From the IMG/VR virus record IMGVR_UViG_3300003322_000628, positions 1 to 64,000 of that record: 64,000 bases of DNA, one strand, 5' to 3'. Below are positions 38,301 to 46,785 of this stretch, in pieces; position 1 is the stretch's first letter, and the number at the start of each line of letters is the position of its first letter. The notes under the pieces were generated by a model. The model did no database searches. It saw only the letters and a list, made by a program, of their open reading frames with translations, and was not told the DNA's origin. This DNA is from a virus. A program made the translations under genes and the position numbers.

Positions 38301-40911
38301 CAACTACGACCTTGCTGCGTGGCTTCTGAAGTTCCTCTGGACGATCGGCATTTAGTACGCCTCTTCCTCTAGCTATGCTCTGTCCGGCCGACTTATCAAA
38401 AAATTCGTGGCCTCCGCTAATAACAGCGTCTAGAAGCGTGTCCATCTTAGGACTCATACCGAGCATATTACGGATGCCAGATACGACCGCATCATACATA
38501 GTGCGCAGTCGGTGGAACTTAGCCTTATCTGAGCTAAACTCAGGTACAGCCTTCTCTACTTCCGATAGCTTAATCTTCTTGAGCTGGTTGCGGAAAATAG
38601 GATTGGTGTACGTCTCCGTCATGAACTCGTGAAGATTGGTTACACCGTACTGCTCTGCAAATCCTTTGAAGTCTGACTTAGGTCCGGCCTTATCCTTCAC
38701 TATACCAGCAGAATAATCAAAGAGCTTCTTTAGTCTACCAAAAGCTAGAGCCTGCTCACCAGAAAGCTTTCCATCCAATCCAGCCTGTAGTGCGCGTGCT
38801 GTAATAGCGTGCGTGCCTTCATGTAAATAGGCGTGCACTGTCTGCATCTCTGGATCGAGACGAGCCTCGTGTGCCGACTGAGAGTAGTAGCCAAAGCCCG
38901 GCTGTTGATTGCTCAGGGCCTTTTGGGCAAGATAAGATGCATGTAGAGGATCGTTCTCATCGAACGCCTTAAACTTAACATCCGCGCCACCGAGCTTCTT
39001 GTCTAGCTCTTGGAGATACTTAGCGTACTCACTAATCTCAGGATGTACTCCTGCGTCTCCGCGAGCTACGTCTCGCAATACTTCGTGGAATGTCAGGCTG
39101 CCATCGGCCAGCTTAGCCTTCCATGTTTGGGGAACGTTCTTGGTGGAAAAGAGAGGATTGCCCATCTCAACTCCACCAGACTGTCCTTCAAGAAACGCTG
39201 CCCTACGTGCGCGAGCTTCCTGCAAACTCTGCTCTAGAGTTTTGGATTTTGAAGTTGGGGCTTCTGCCGTCTTCCGAGAATATGGAACAAAGCCTTCCTT
39301 AGAAGGTCCCCTATTAAACATGTCCTGCTGCTCAGGAAATGCAAATTGCTCTTGCGTTTGTTCTACAACCTTTGGCTGTGTTGGGTTGAACAAATCCCCT
39401 TGGGTTTCTGCGACAGCCTCAGGAGCAACGAGAGCTTCCGCGTCAGCAGTTGAGCGAATATCTGGGTAGATATTTTCGTTCTGTAGTCCCTTAGCACGTC
39501 TTAGACCCGCATCTCTAAAAGCCTGACGCATAGCGTCATTAGGAGCTTCTTCTGTGTAACCAGTCGGATTATCTAGTGTACCTTGTAGCGTAGCCTCTAC
39601 TGGCTGCTCATTTACAGGCGTACGCACATCCCATAAATCTGGGTGCTGCGCGGCTGCTTCCGGGTTGTTGCCCGCGGCATATTGCTGCTCAAGTTCTGCA
39701 AGTCCTTGCTCTCTGGTGGCGTTATCAATGGCTTCCTGCTGCTGGCGTAAACGCTCCTGTCGCTGCTGGAAGTAGTTGCGCTCTAGAGCGGCCTGCTGAT
39801 CTGGGTGACGATCAGCTCCAGAAAGAATATCCTCTGCTCTACGATATTCCGCAGTAGAGGCATCTACATGTTTGCCAAACAGATCGCCCTGTACTTGGCT
39901 TTCACCAGACTGAGTGAATAAGTCCCCCTGTTCAGGCTCCTTGCGGCGATTGATTATGTCGCTCTGCCTTTTAGCCGCCGCGCCAAAATCGTATTCTTTA
40001 CTTGGACTCGCAGCTTCGACACCGGCGTCAAACGCCGCGTCTCCCGTCTTGGGGATTTCAGACTTTGGTGCCCTAGCTCGCTCCCCAAACAAACTACCAA
40101 ACGCACCCATACCTGCCGCCAATGCAGCATCTTCCTTAGTAAAATCTTCCCCGCTCAAAGCCTTCTCAGCAGCTGCAATTCCGACACTTCCGGGAACTTG
40201 CACCGCAGCTCTCTTAGCTACACCAAGTAGCCCCGTAGCCCCCTTGAAAGGCAGTCCTAGAGCCAGCATAGCCTCATTAGCTGCTGTGCTCTTACCTAGC
40301 TCTTTGTACGCCTTAGGTAGACTGCCCGTCTGGTCTAGAGCCTCTCTAGCAGCCTCTGGTCCCATACCAACAATAGAGGTTGGAAGAAGCCCGCCCACGA
40401 GCGATCCTGCCGTCTTACCAGCATCCTCAACTCCAACCATCTCCTGATCGGCAGCTTTGCTCAGAGCGTCAGCTGCTTCAAATGCCTGTGTAGATTGGCG
40501 AGCCTCTGGTGGCAGAAATTGTTCCTGAGGATTTAGAGACAGCAAGCCACCTCCGGCCACACTAAGGCCGGCTAGTCCCTTACCTAATAGGCCCCCGGTT
40601 TCTTTGGAGGCGCTGCGTAGGAAGTTGAGGCCCTGTGCTACGCGCGGATTGTCCACATCCCCAAAGTAGTTGGTGGATACACCACTCTCCACATCTGGGA
40701 ACGTGTTAGTAGCAGAGCCTGCCTGAACATTGTCCCACTGGCTAGGCGCCTTTTCTTTTGGATCGGGCTGGAGATTGAACACCGTGTCAGGAGGAGCAAG
40801 TCCCTTGCTAACAACAATTTCCTTTAGACGCGCGTTTACTTTCGCTGGGTCTTTCCCTGCGTTCATGGCGCCTATAGCCAAAGCCATGTAGTCGTCTAAA
40901 GTCTTAGCCAT
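35362..40911 (-). CDS. Giant internal virion protein with HEGTH motif
   Basis: 1849 residues, the largest gene. The N-terminal 300 residues contain Gly/Ala-rich helices that could insert in membrane; 330-560 are Gln/Glu-rich. At about residue 695-700, AYLHEGTHAITARAL contains HExxH, the zinc metallopeptidase signature. The C-terminal half is long and helical with Lys/Glu repeats, like ejected proteins of podophages (T7 gp16-type position). It may cross the envelope at infection and cut a protein or peptidoglycan peptide. One palindrome lies inside (38276). Confidence 0.65.
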   Translation of the reverse strand: MAKTLDDYMALAIGAMNAGKDPAKVNARLKEIVVSKGLAPPDTVFNLQPDPKEKAPSQWDNVQAGSATNTFPDVESGVSTNYFGDVDNPRVAQGLNFLRSASKETGGLLGKGLAGLSVAGGGLLSLNPQEQFLPPEARQSTQAFEAADALSKAADQEMVGVEDAGKTAGSLVGGLLPTSIVGMGPEAAREALDQTGSLPKAYKELGKSTAANEAMLALGLPFKGATGLLGVAKRAAVQVPGSVGIAAAEKALSGEDFTKEDAALAAGMGAFGSLFGERARAPKSEIPKTGDAAFDAGVEAASPSKEYDFGAAAKRQSDIINRRKEPEQGDLFTQSGESQVQGDLFGKHVDASTAEYRRAEDILSGADRHPDQQAALERNYFQQRQERLRQQQEAIDNATREQGLAELEQQYAAGNNPEAAAQHPDLWDVRTPVNEQPVEATLQGTLDNPTGYTEEAPNDAMRQAFRDAGLRRAKGLQNENIYPDIRSTADAEALVAPEAVAETQGDLFNPTQPKVVEQTQEQFAFPEQQDMFNRGPSKEGFVPYSRKTAEAPTSKSKTLEQSLQEARARRAAFLEGQSGGVEMGNPLFSTKNVPQTWKAKLADGSLTFHEVLRDVARGDAGVHPEISEYAKYLQELDKKLGGADVKFKAFDENDPLHASYLAQKALSNQQPGFGYYSQSAHEARLDPEMQTVHAYLHEGTHAITARALQAGLDGKLSGEQALAFGRLKKLFDYSAGIVKDKAGPKSDFKGFAEQYGVTNLHEFMTETYTNPIFRNQLKKIKLSEVEKAVPEFSSDKAKFHRLRTMYDAVVSGIRNMLGMSPKMDTLLDAVISGGHEFFDKSAGQSIARGRGVLNADRPEELQKPRSKVVVAAKALLSSKGIEPIVHYAKKTKQGIANEGELEAAQSAKRLRRVTSKENESDIGRAMEGDVASLKRLDPAAQQVVKAEWLNNYDRSLKIGEQIALDPNATAKQKEIGQTIIERAGNYQTRAYAANEIKGYMKDKAKLYEQAKKAIAAGKEPTAEQASAFKDFDTARKYLEQTWLPDVQNLASRHTDELEQLYKFHTGLDADAQLKGLKGDTRRDAMVGAIADKMRKMADKDKVLDDIVMAAAGLGDKKNTQRRYFGNLRRSGGIYSELGDVPEELRQFWGELKNPIARNLATVRTQYNYLSNLAAQNQLRAEGMGKIFSEARNGTHDEAITGEKMGPLQGLFTTPDVKKAMDSVFQMDKTAGDWIDSLIADGSGVSAAANLAARAVKPVRKIAGITKLASVLGNVGNFANNFVGSPMQLLSNGNISPTAIGKGIKMMIDTTLADRRSGLSPDARDAFRYGLVEYSHMEELRGSKAASRIKQYMEEAYSKPNPVQWLYGKVREAGRLGLEGYKELYSAMDLYTKMANWHNELDFWKGHNEKHGINMSEDQLKEFVARRINDTNITPSMAPPVLRFTEATGLSRFATYYSEVARTLKNNFMVGVQDVRDGLANGQLDLARHGIARLSGVGGSMVAYNKYAASIAKAAAAAAGLAATQLADDDPRKKYMDKDKFWNSQDSMILADPEHPEDGEYAYDLSRPNPYAPITTPLNHLYEALALAGNGKTKEAQDKAEQAFDNISGLWASNTMWKALSKVWNDSKPSTARTAEDAYNFMHEQLTKAGVSAKGADNLIAATEPLVLKTAANIAQSNKLESTPLKYAVASGIGAQKLDIASDVGSFVGASAKKEINKAKNSYADLMKANYESSPERLEKAFISTLKDAAKPYEKLRLGVEAAKEQGATRRDLVARLKAAGISEGMISTLLRNEPLKVTELAADLKKDLEQDMLGATQDKKQEAKERFRYNMTQLNTLLRQYRTVDVDEL
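38276..38289. repeat. TTGCTA-CT-TAGCAA palindrome in coding
   Basis: Perfect copy in the giant virion gene; the coding strand reads Leu-Leu-Ser-Ser-Lys. Confidence 0.9.
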
Positions 40912-41696
40912 TATTCAATGTCACCGAAAGGATTGTCTTCTTCTGTATCATCTTCTTCACTAGCCTGAGCAGGAGCAACAAGTCCCATAGGCTGAGGAGT
41001 TTTCACAACGTTGTACATTGGACGCAGTTTGTCTTCAATCTGCTTGCGGGCTGTCTGCCGAGCCTGCCATTCCTGTAGAGCCGCCTGTGCACCCTTCTTA
41101 CGCGCTGGGCTGGCGTTTGGATCGGCCAGCGTAGACTTAGCTAGTTCTGCATCGGCTGCTGTGATTGTCGTTGCATCAGGCTTGCCGTACTGCCGAGCAA
41201 ATGCTTCGTCCACATTTTTCTGGAACAGGGCCTCATCAACTTCATTTACTGGCTTACGATTGCTGACTTTAGGCTTTCCTAGATTAGCGGTTTTAGCCTG
41301 AACTAGGCTTGTCTGTGCAGCTAGTAATCCGGGCCTACCTTCAGCCATTGCCAAAGCCGCTGCTGCATTTGCCTGCTTATAAGCAGTGTCGCCTTCAAGC
41401 TTCTGCTTTAGAAGTTCCCTGCCTTCTGGAGTTTCCTGAAATACCTCTTGCATCTGTCCACGTTCATTCAAGCCCACAATGTTGCCTTCGGCCGTCTTCA
41501 TGAAGTGCGTGTACTTAGGGAATGTCTTGGCAAACTCTTCTTTCTTCTGTAGAAGGTCCATCTCAAGCTTGTTAGCTAGCTCAGCTTTACGCTTGGCTAG
41601 CTCAAAGTCTTTTTCTCTGTCTTCGTCCTTGTCCCTAGACTTGACGAAGTATTCTAGGCCTGCGCCTAGACCGGCGAGGAGTCCTGCATTAGCCAT
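40911..41696 (-). CDS. Putative internal virion protein
   Basis: 261 residues; stop and start codons overlap its neighbours (TAATG). Starts with a short hydrophobic segment (AGLLAGLGAGLEYF), then a long charged coiled coil and Ala-rich helices, acidic C-terminus (EEDDTEEDNPFGDIE). Typical of ejected core proteins. Confidence 0.55.
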   Translation of the reverse strand: MANAGLLAGLGAGLEYFVKSRDKDEDREKDFELAKRKAELANKLEMDLLQKKEEFAKTFPKYTHFMKTAEGNIVGLNERGQMQEVFQETPEGRELLKQKLEGDTAYKQANAAAALAMAEGRPGLLAAQTSLVQAKTANLGKPKVSNRKPVNEVDEALFQKNVDEAFARQYGKPDATTITAADAELAKSTLADPNASPARKKGAQAALQEWQARQTARKQIEDKLRPMYNVVKTPQPMGLVAPAQASEEDDTEEDNPFGDIE

Positions 41697-42166
41697 TATA
41701 TCTCTCCTTGCATAGGCGCTACTAGTCCACCACCAGCACCATCATCTTCACCGCCGTCTGGGTTGGGGGCTTCAGCAGGAGCCGGCATACCACTACCGCC
41801 GCCTGCCTGTTCGTGCTGATTCATCAAATCCATGATTGCCTGCTTAACGGCCTGCAGCATCTTAGGATCGCCAAATTGCTTTCCAAATGCTGACACAAGC
41901 ATCTGTGCTACCTGCATAACCACATTGTCTAGCACGCCGCCCTTAGCAATCCATACACGCCCGTCTATAGGAAGTTGGGCTTTGGCTAATGCCTGACGTG
42001 CATGGACCATCTCGATAAAGATAGCATGAGCTAGAGCATTGACAGGATCGTTCTGATTCTGCTGAATGTATTGGAGAATGTTGTCCTTGTCACCAAATAC
42101 CTTATTCATAAGGAGATTGGTAACTAGTTTTACATCGCCCTTTGCACTGTCATTTTTACCAGCCAT
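41696..42166 (-). CDS. Putative virion protein
   Basis: 156 residues. Helical N-terminal 115 (LVTNLLMNKVFGDKDNI onward), Gly/Pro-rich tail. Overlaps the upstream gene by 11 bp. Confidence 0.5.
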   Translation of the reverse strand: MAGKNDSAKGDVKLVTNLLMNKVFGDKDNILQYIQQNQNDPVNALAHAIFIEMVHARQALAKAQLPIDGRVWIAKGGVLDNVVMQVAQMLVSAFGKQFGDPKMLQAVKQAIMDLMNQHEQAGGGSGMPAPAEAPNPDGGEDDGAGGGLVAPMQGEI

Positions 42167-42671
42167 TTGCTAGAGGTCCTGAAGTTGGCTTTGGCGTGAG
42201 CAAACCAAAGATATTTGTGGGATTGTTCTCTGCCTTAGACGGATCACGATAAAAGCCCTTGTACTTCTGATAGGCGTCTGATAACTGCTTACCATGCGCT
42301 TGGTAGTATTTCTCATCCTCTGCAAGCTTTGCTCTATAGAGCTGCTCGTTAAGTTGCTCCTGAAGCTTGAGCTGCTCGGCACTCTGCTTGCCCTGAGCCA
42401 TACTATTCAAATACCCTGCGCCAGCCATTAGCCCGGCATTCATCAGCCCACCGTAATTAAAGCCAGAGCCATCATTCCCGCCCGTAGCAGACGGTCCGCC
42501 ATAGGTGTAGTCGTTATACCCATCGTAGTTGGAGGTGTCATTAAAGTTGTAGTTGGACAGATCATTCTGACTATTCCACCAGTCAGACATGTTGTAGTCT
42601 GTTCCAGTGTCTGTCAGGTCGGTGTCCGATCCACCAAACCAACCATCATCGTATAGGTTCCAGTCATCCAT
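42156..42671 (-). CDS. Putative virion protein, Asp/Asn/Tyr-rich N-terminus
   Basis: 171 residues. The first 75 are D, N, Y and G; then a hydrophobic GGLMNAGLMAGAGYLNS and a coiled coil (QLKLQEQLNEQLYRAKLAE). Likely a minor structural or ejected protein. Confidence 0.5.
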   Translation of the reverse strand: MDDWNLYDDGWFGGSDTDLTDTGTDYNMSDWWNSQNDLSNYNFNDTSNYDGYNDYTYGGPSATGGNDGSGFNYGGLMNAGLMAGAGYLNSMAQGKQSAEQLKLQEQLNEQLYRAKLAEDEKYYQAHGKQLSDAYQKYKGFYRDPSKAENNPTNIFGLLTPKPTSGPLANGW

Positions 42672-43543
42672 TAGTAACTACCTCCCTGCCAAGTAGGGAG
42701 GGGCGCATAGTTGCTAGGTGTGTCATACCAAGGACTATTTTCGCTCCATCCATTTGTCGGCTGGCCTGCGTTTGTAGCGAAGCCAAATAGATTGTCATAG
42801 TAGGAATTGCTCCCCTGAGTCGCTCTATCTAGATAGCCTTGGAACGCTTCCGGGTCGTTCATCACGAAGGGATTGTCCATACCATTTAAATAGGCCTGAT
42901 GCGTAAAGCTGTTGTCGCTATTCAGCATATTGGCGCCAAGATTAAATGCGCTCTGGCGTAGCTGATTACCAAACTGCTGCCGTTGCATGTAGTCTTGGAA
43001 CGACCTGCCTAGTCCTGCCTGATCGCCCTCAAAGGTACGATTCTCTCTATTGTTGAGCAGGTTAAGCTCGGAGCCATACCGCGAGGCTGCTGCAGCACCA
43101 GCTGCATTAGCACGAGAGGTATAGTTGTTCAGATTAGTTGCGAGAATAGAATTCAGCGCATCCATGTTCTGCCCAGCGGCCGTGCCGTATGTGTTAGCGT
43201 CCTGTTGTGCTATTGGAGCAGCTGCCTGAATGGCGGAAGCCATAGAATTACCAGCGGCCATTCCACTATTTAATAGGCCCCTACTAGCAGCCGTACGCAG
43301 GCCCGAGGCACGAGCCTGCTGCATGTACGGAGAATTGCTAGCTAGCAAACCATTAAGCTGTGTGCTCATTAGCTCGTTGGGCTGCACGTTACGCACGTAG
43401 GCGCTATTAGCGCCTCCGCCCGCATTTGAAATGCCCGAAGGCAGGTTGGTATAGTTACCTATGTAACTAGAGCCATACCCACCGCCATAGCCATTAGAAC
43501 TGTAAACATTCTGAGGCATTGGAGTTATTTGTGGTGTGGGCAT
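42671..43543 (-). CDS. Putative internal virion protein
   Basis: 290 residues, ATG 43543 sharing a base with the previous stop. Rich in Asn, Ala, Gly and Ser with a helical centre (AAGNSMASAIQAAAPIAQQ). Contains a palindrome in frame (LLASN). Confidence 0.5.
   Translation of the reverse strand: MPTPQITPMPQNVYSSNGYGGGYGSSYIGNYTNLPSGISNAGGGANSAYVRNVQPNELMSTQLNGLLASNSPYMQQARASGLRTAASRGLLNSGMAAGNSMASAIQAAAPIAQQDANTYGTAAGQNMDALNSILATNLNNYTSRANAAGAAAASRYGSELNLLNNRENRTFEGDQAGLGRSFQDYMQRQQFGNQLRQSAFNLGANMLNSDNSFTHQAYLNGMDNPFVMNDPEAFQGYLDRATQGSNSYYDNLFGFATNAGQPTNGWSENSPWYDTPSNYAPLPTWQGGSY
43335..43348. repeat. TTGCTA-GC-TAGCAA palindrome in coding
   Basis: Perfect copy inside the virion gene 42671-43543, coding strand Leu-Leu-Ala-Ser-Asn. 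Confidence 0.9.
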
Positions 43544-46500
43544 TATACATCTCCCTTATTTTCAGTGTGCTGCACCAACATTGCCTGTAGAACGAATGGA
43601 GGGCACACTTCTGCATTCACAGGGTCTTTCGTTGTCAAAGGCTGCGTTATAGTGTTATAGGACATAAACTTCATAGAGAAGCTTCTTCCCCTAGTAGCTA
43701 GAGCAGACATGTTAGTGGTTGGCTCAAAGTCATCAGACACCATAGCTGTTACTTCTCTAGGTAAACTAGCGTCAACAACTACGCGCTGATTGCTATACGT
43801 TTTGTCATCGTTGGATTCATAATCCTTGCCTACATGCATCTTGATAGGAGCATAGCCAAGAGACATGCCGTGTAATCTACACTTCCTAGCATTGTCGTAG
43901 TTGAATGGACTGCCGAAGAAGTTCTCATTTGAAATGATGTAGCACGGAATTCCTTTTCCATCAAATGTCCAACTTTTGCCATATTCATAGACGTAGTAGG
44001 TAGATAGGGTGGCGCTCTTTGAATAGTGACCAAGATGAATGTGCTCCGCTCCCGTACTATCTATCCAACTCGCCTCTGCTCTAGGAACAAAGAAGCCCTT
44101 AAATAAGCCTTCGACAGGTGTATCGCTATAGATAGCAGGGGCTCGTATCGTAAAATGAGGCTGTTGATCCTGAGCTAATGTCATGCAAAGCCAGTAGCCA
44201 TCCCCCATACATAGCCAGTATTGGTTTAGACTGCGATACGCTATTCCTACAACGGGAGCGCTTCCCGCACCAACAGTACCGATAGGGTTTATAACTCCCT
44301 GCAGTCTTGGCAGTAGCCAAGGACTTACTATGTAAGATAGACGTGATTTGGCAAAGTCACCATAAGCTGAGGTTTGATCAAAGATCGAGATTCCCTTATT
44401 AGAGCAGTAGATAGGACGTCCGACGTCAGCTACTGTGTACTCAATGGCACCTTCATAAGGATTTAGCACTGTTAGAGAGAAGTTATCAATCGACGTTCCT
44501 GTCAACCCATGGATGCTGTTCTTACAGAAGATTCCCAGTGTGGTGCCTTCCATACGAGCGTATCCCACAACAGGGTCGCCTGTATCAATCTCTATTGCTC
44601 CGGCAGTACCATCGAAGTTTGTTGGCTCTCCTATGACAGAGAGTTGGTTGGAACCTGAAGCGAAGCCAAGCACCAGATGAAACTGATGATCAGATACATG
44701 TCGTGGTTTATCTTTTGTGCTGTCAATCTGAGTGTAGATTGTGTTGAAATAGAAGCCGTCGTATGTAAATGCTCGTCTAGGCCCACTTACTCCGTAAAAG
44801 GCCTCAAAGTCTTCATTGCCTGTAAAATTAGCAGTGATAAACTGATAGCGAGATTTAGCTGTCTCTAATTCTGATAGTGGCGCTAGGCCGTTGTAGACAA
44901 ACGCCTGATCAGTCGCTACCACAGTGGCTACAACAACACCAGCGCCCCCGGGCTGTGTCCTAATTTCGTCTCCCGGCGACACATAATATCTAGTTCCCGA
45001 AGCCACAGGTATCACATCTGTAATTTGCACAATGCCCGACGCGTCGCTTTCGCTCCATGACGTATCCGGGTCTAGAAACTGATATGTAAGTTTTCCTGTA
45101 ACGTCATCCACTCCATTCCAAAAATAGTAGTTGGTAATGGTGATGGTGTAGTACACTTTGATCTGAACATAGTAAATGTCAATGGTGCCTGCATAGCTAG
45201 TAGTTACTTTGCTTACAAAAGGCTGCAAGAAGAAGCCAAAATTACTATCCAGATTAGACTTCATCTGGGCTGCTGACAGGCCGAACAAGCTAGTTGGACC
45301 ACCAAAAGTCAGCTGTCCCAAGTCCTGTACTGGCAATGATGCGTCTGCAGGCAGTAGCTGCGTTTGTGGGGAAGAGCCTACAACTAAAGAGCCGCTACTG
45401 GAAGGCTGCACAGCTATGGAAGCTGTACGAGGGCTACTATCCGCAAAAGTAAATCTGCCAGTAACCATAAGCTCCACGCCCTTAACTTCGATAGTAGGGT
45501 CTGCGGAGAAGCCGGCAATGTCGGTGAAGTTGCTTAGCACAATGTTACCGGGAGTAACTAGACTGGAGCCCGAAATAACTGTATGCTCATAAGATGACAA
45601 GCTATCGTTGTTCAGGGCAGCCGCAATCGACCCCGCACCTACAGTGGAGAACGTGTAAAGTCCTCCGGGGTTAGAAGCGACTGTCGTACCAGAAGCCGCT
45701 ACGCTAACAGTTGAAATTACATCAGTAGTTACGCTACCGCCCACGCCTCTATTGTAGAGTACGAAAGGGCCCTGACTTCCGCCTTCAAATTCAATAAGAA
45801 AGCCTTGGCGTAGAGGATTCCATCCCTCGCTAACACTTAAGGCCTGCGCCTGCAGATAGTTGTTTGAACGCCAGAGATTGGCATTTGTAGCAACCATGTC
45901 TACTCCACCGGGAGCGGCGGCGATATCAAGCACATTAGCGGTAATTACCGCACTGTCCTGCTCGTTTATCAAGTCATAGGAAGTGTTACTTATTGTTGCT
46001 CCAACCTTAGGAATTAGCTCTAACACCCCTGCAGCATCACTGGAGCCCCATGCTCCTGAGAGCACTGTCACCTTCGTAATGTACAAATCATCGTCGCTAC
46101 TACCGCCGTTAGGGCGTAGGATGGCATTTGGAAATACTTCCGTGTTTCCATTTTCAAAATATGCAGTCTGCAAATCCTTTACTGCATACACTTGATCTTT
46201 GTATCCCCACAATCCGATAACAGGATTGTCCGCTTTGCCGGGATACCCCACTAGATTTGTAATTGCTCTATACAGGGCGTTTCTGGCCAAAGTAAGTTCC
46301 TTGGCCCCTACAACTCCGGCCGCGGTTTGAAATTCGTCAAAGCTCTGCACATCTGTAATAGTTAGAGTTTGACCGTCAGCTGTAATATCTATGGTGTTGC
46401 CGGCGTTTATTGCAGCAAGAATTACTCGCCAAGAGTCGAAGTCGGTTACTGAAATACTCGTATACGTAGAACCGTGCTCTACTACATAGCCAAACGGAGT

Positions 46501-46785
46501 TGTCTCCTCTTCTACAAAAGCAGCAGATCGCGCGTCTATAGTAAAGGCATCCGAAGCGTGAACAAGATACACGGTGTTTGTATAAGTTAGTGATGGAAAG
46601 GCCGCTCCATCAAATCTCTCGTATCCGTAGATACGCGAATAGCCCATACGGTCTGTGCGCTCGAAGTTGTAGCACCCACTAAGAGTGCCTCCGGCCACAG
46701 CCACTTTGGGCGTGATTAAATCCAAGCCGCCATCTAGAGCGACGGCTTGGGGCGTATATTGATTTTGAGAGTTGGGTCCTGCCAT
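43543..46785 (-). CDS. Tail nozzle / tail tubular protein B-like
   Basis: 1080 residues from ATG 46785 (TAATG with the adaptor stop). Starts with GGLDLITPKVAVAGGTLSG and YSRIYGYERFDG, a pattern of podophage tail proteins that plug or form the tail tip. Largely beta-structured and much longer than T7 gp12 (794). Order after the gp11-like gene matches podophages. Confidence 0.6.
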   Translation of the reverse strand: MAGPNSQNQYTPQAVALDGGLDLITPKVAVAGGTLSGCYNFERTDRMGYSRIYGYERFDGAAFPSLTYTNTVYLVHASDAFTIDARSAAFVEEETTPFGYVVEHGSTYTSISVTDFDSWRVILAAINAGNTIDITADGQTLTITDVQSFDEFQTAAGVVGAKELTLARNALYRAITNLVGYPGKADNPVIGLWGYKDQVYAVKDLQTAYFENGNTEVFPNAILRPNGGSSDDDLYITKVTVLSGAWGSSDAAGVLELIPKVGATISNTSYDLINEQDSAVITANVLDIAAAPGGVDMVATNANLWRSNNYLQAQALSVSEGWNPLRQGFLIEFEGGSQGPFVLYNRGVGGSVTTDVISTVSVAASGTTVASNPGGLYTFSTVGAGSIAAALNNDSLSSYEHTVISGSSLVTPGNIVLSNFTDIAGFSADPTIEVKGVELMVTGRFTFADSSPRTASIAVQPSSSGSLVVGSSPQTQLLPADASLPVQDLGQLTFGGPTSLFGLSAAQMKSNLDSNFGFFLQPFVSKVTTSYAGTIDIYYVQIKVYYTITITNYYFWNGVDDVTGKLTYQFLDPDTSWSESDASGIVQITDVIPVASGTRYYVSPGDEIRTQPGGAGVVVATVVATDQAFVYNGLAPLSELETAKSRYQFITANFTGNEDFEAFYGVSGPRRAFTYDGFYFNTIYTQIDSTKDKPRHVSDHQFHLVLGFASGSNQLSVIGEPTNFDGTAGAIEIDTGDPVVGYARMEGTTLGIFCKNSIHGLTGTSIDNFSLTVLNPYEGAIEYTVADVGRPIYCSNKGISIFDQTSAYGDFAKSRLSYIVSPWLLPRLQGVINPIGTVGAGSAPVVGIAYRSLNQYWLCMGDGYWLCMTLAQDQQPHFTIRAPAIYSDTPVEGLFKGFFVPRAEASWIDSTGAEHIHLGHYSKSATLSTYYVYEYGKSWTFDGKGIPCYIISNENFFGSPFNYDNARKCRLHGMSLGYAPIKMHVGKDYESNDDKTYSNQRVVVDASLPREVTAMVSDDFEPTTNMSALATRGRSFSMKFMSYNTITQPLTTKDPVNAEVCPPFVLQAMLVQHTENKGDV

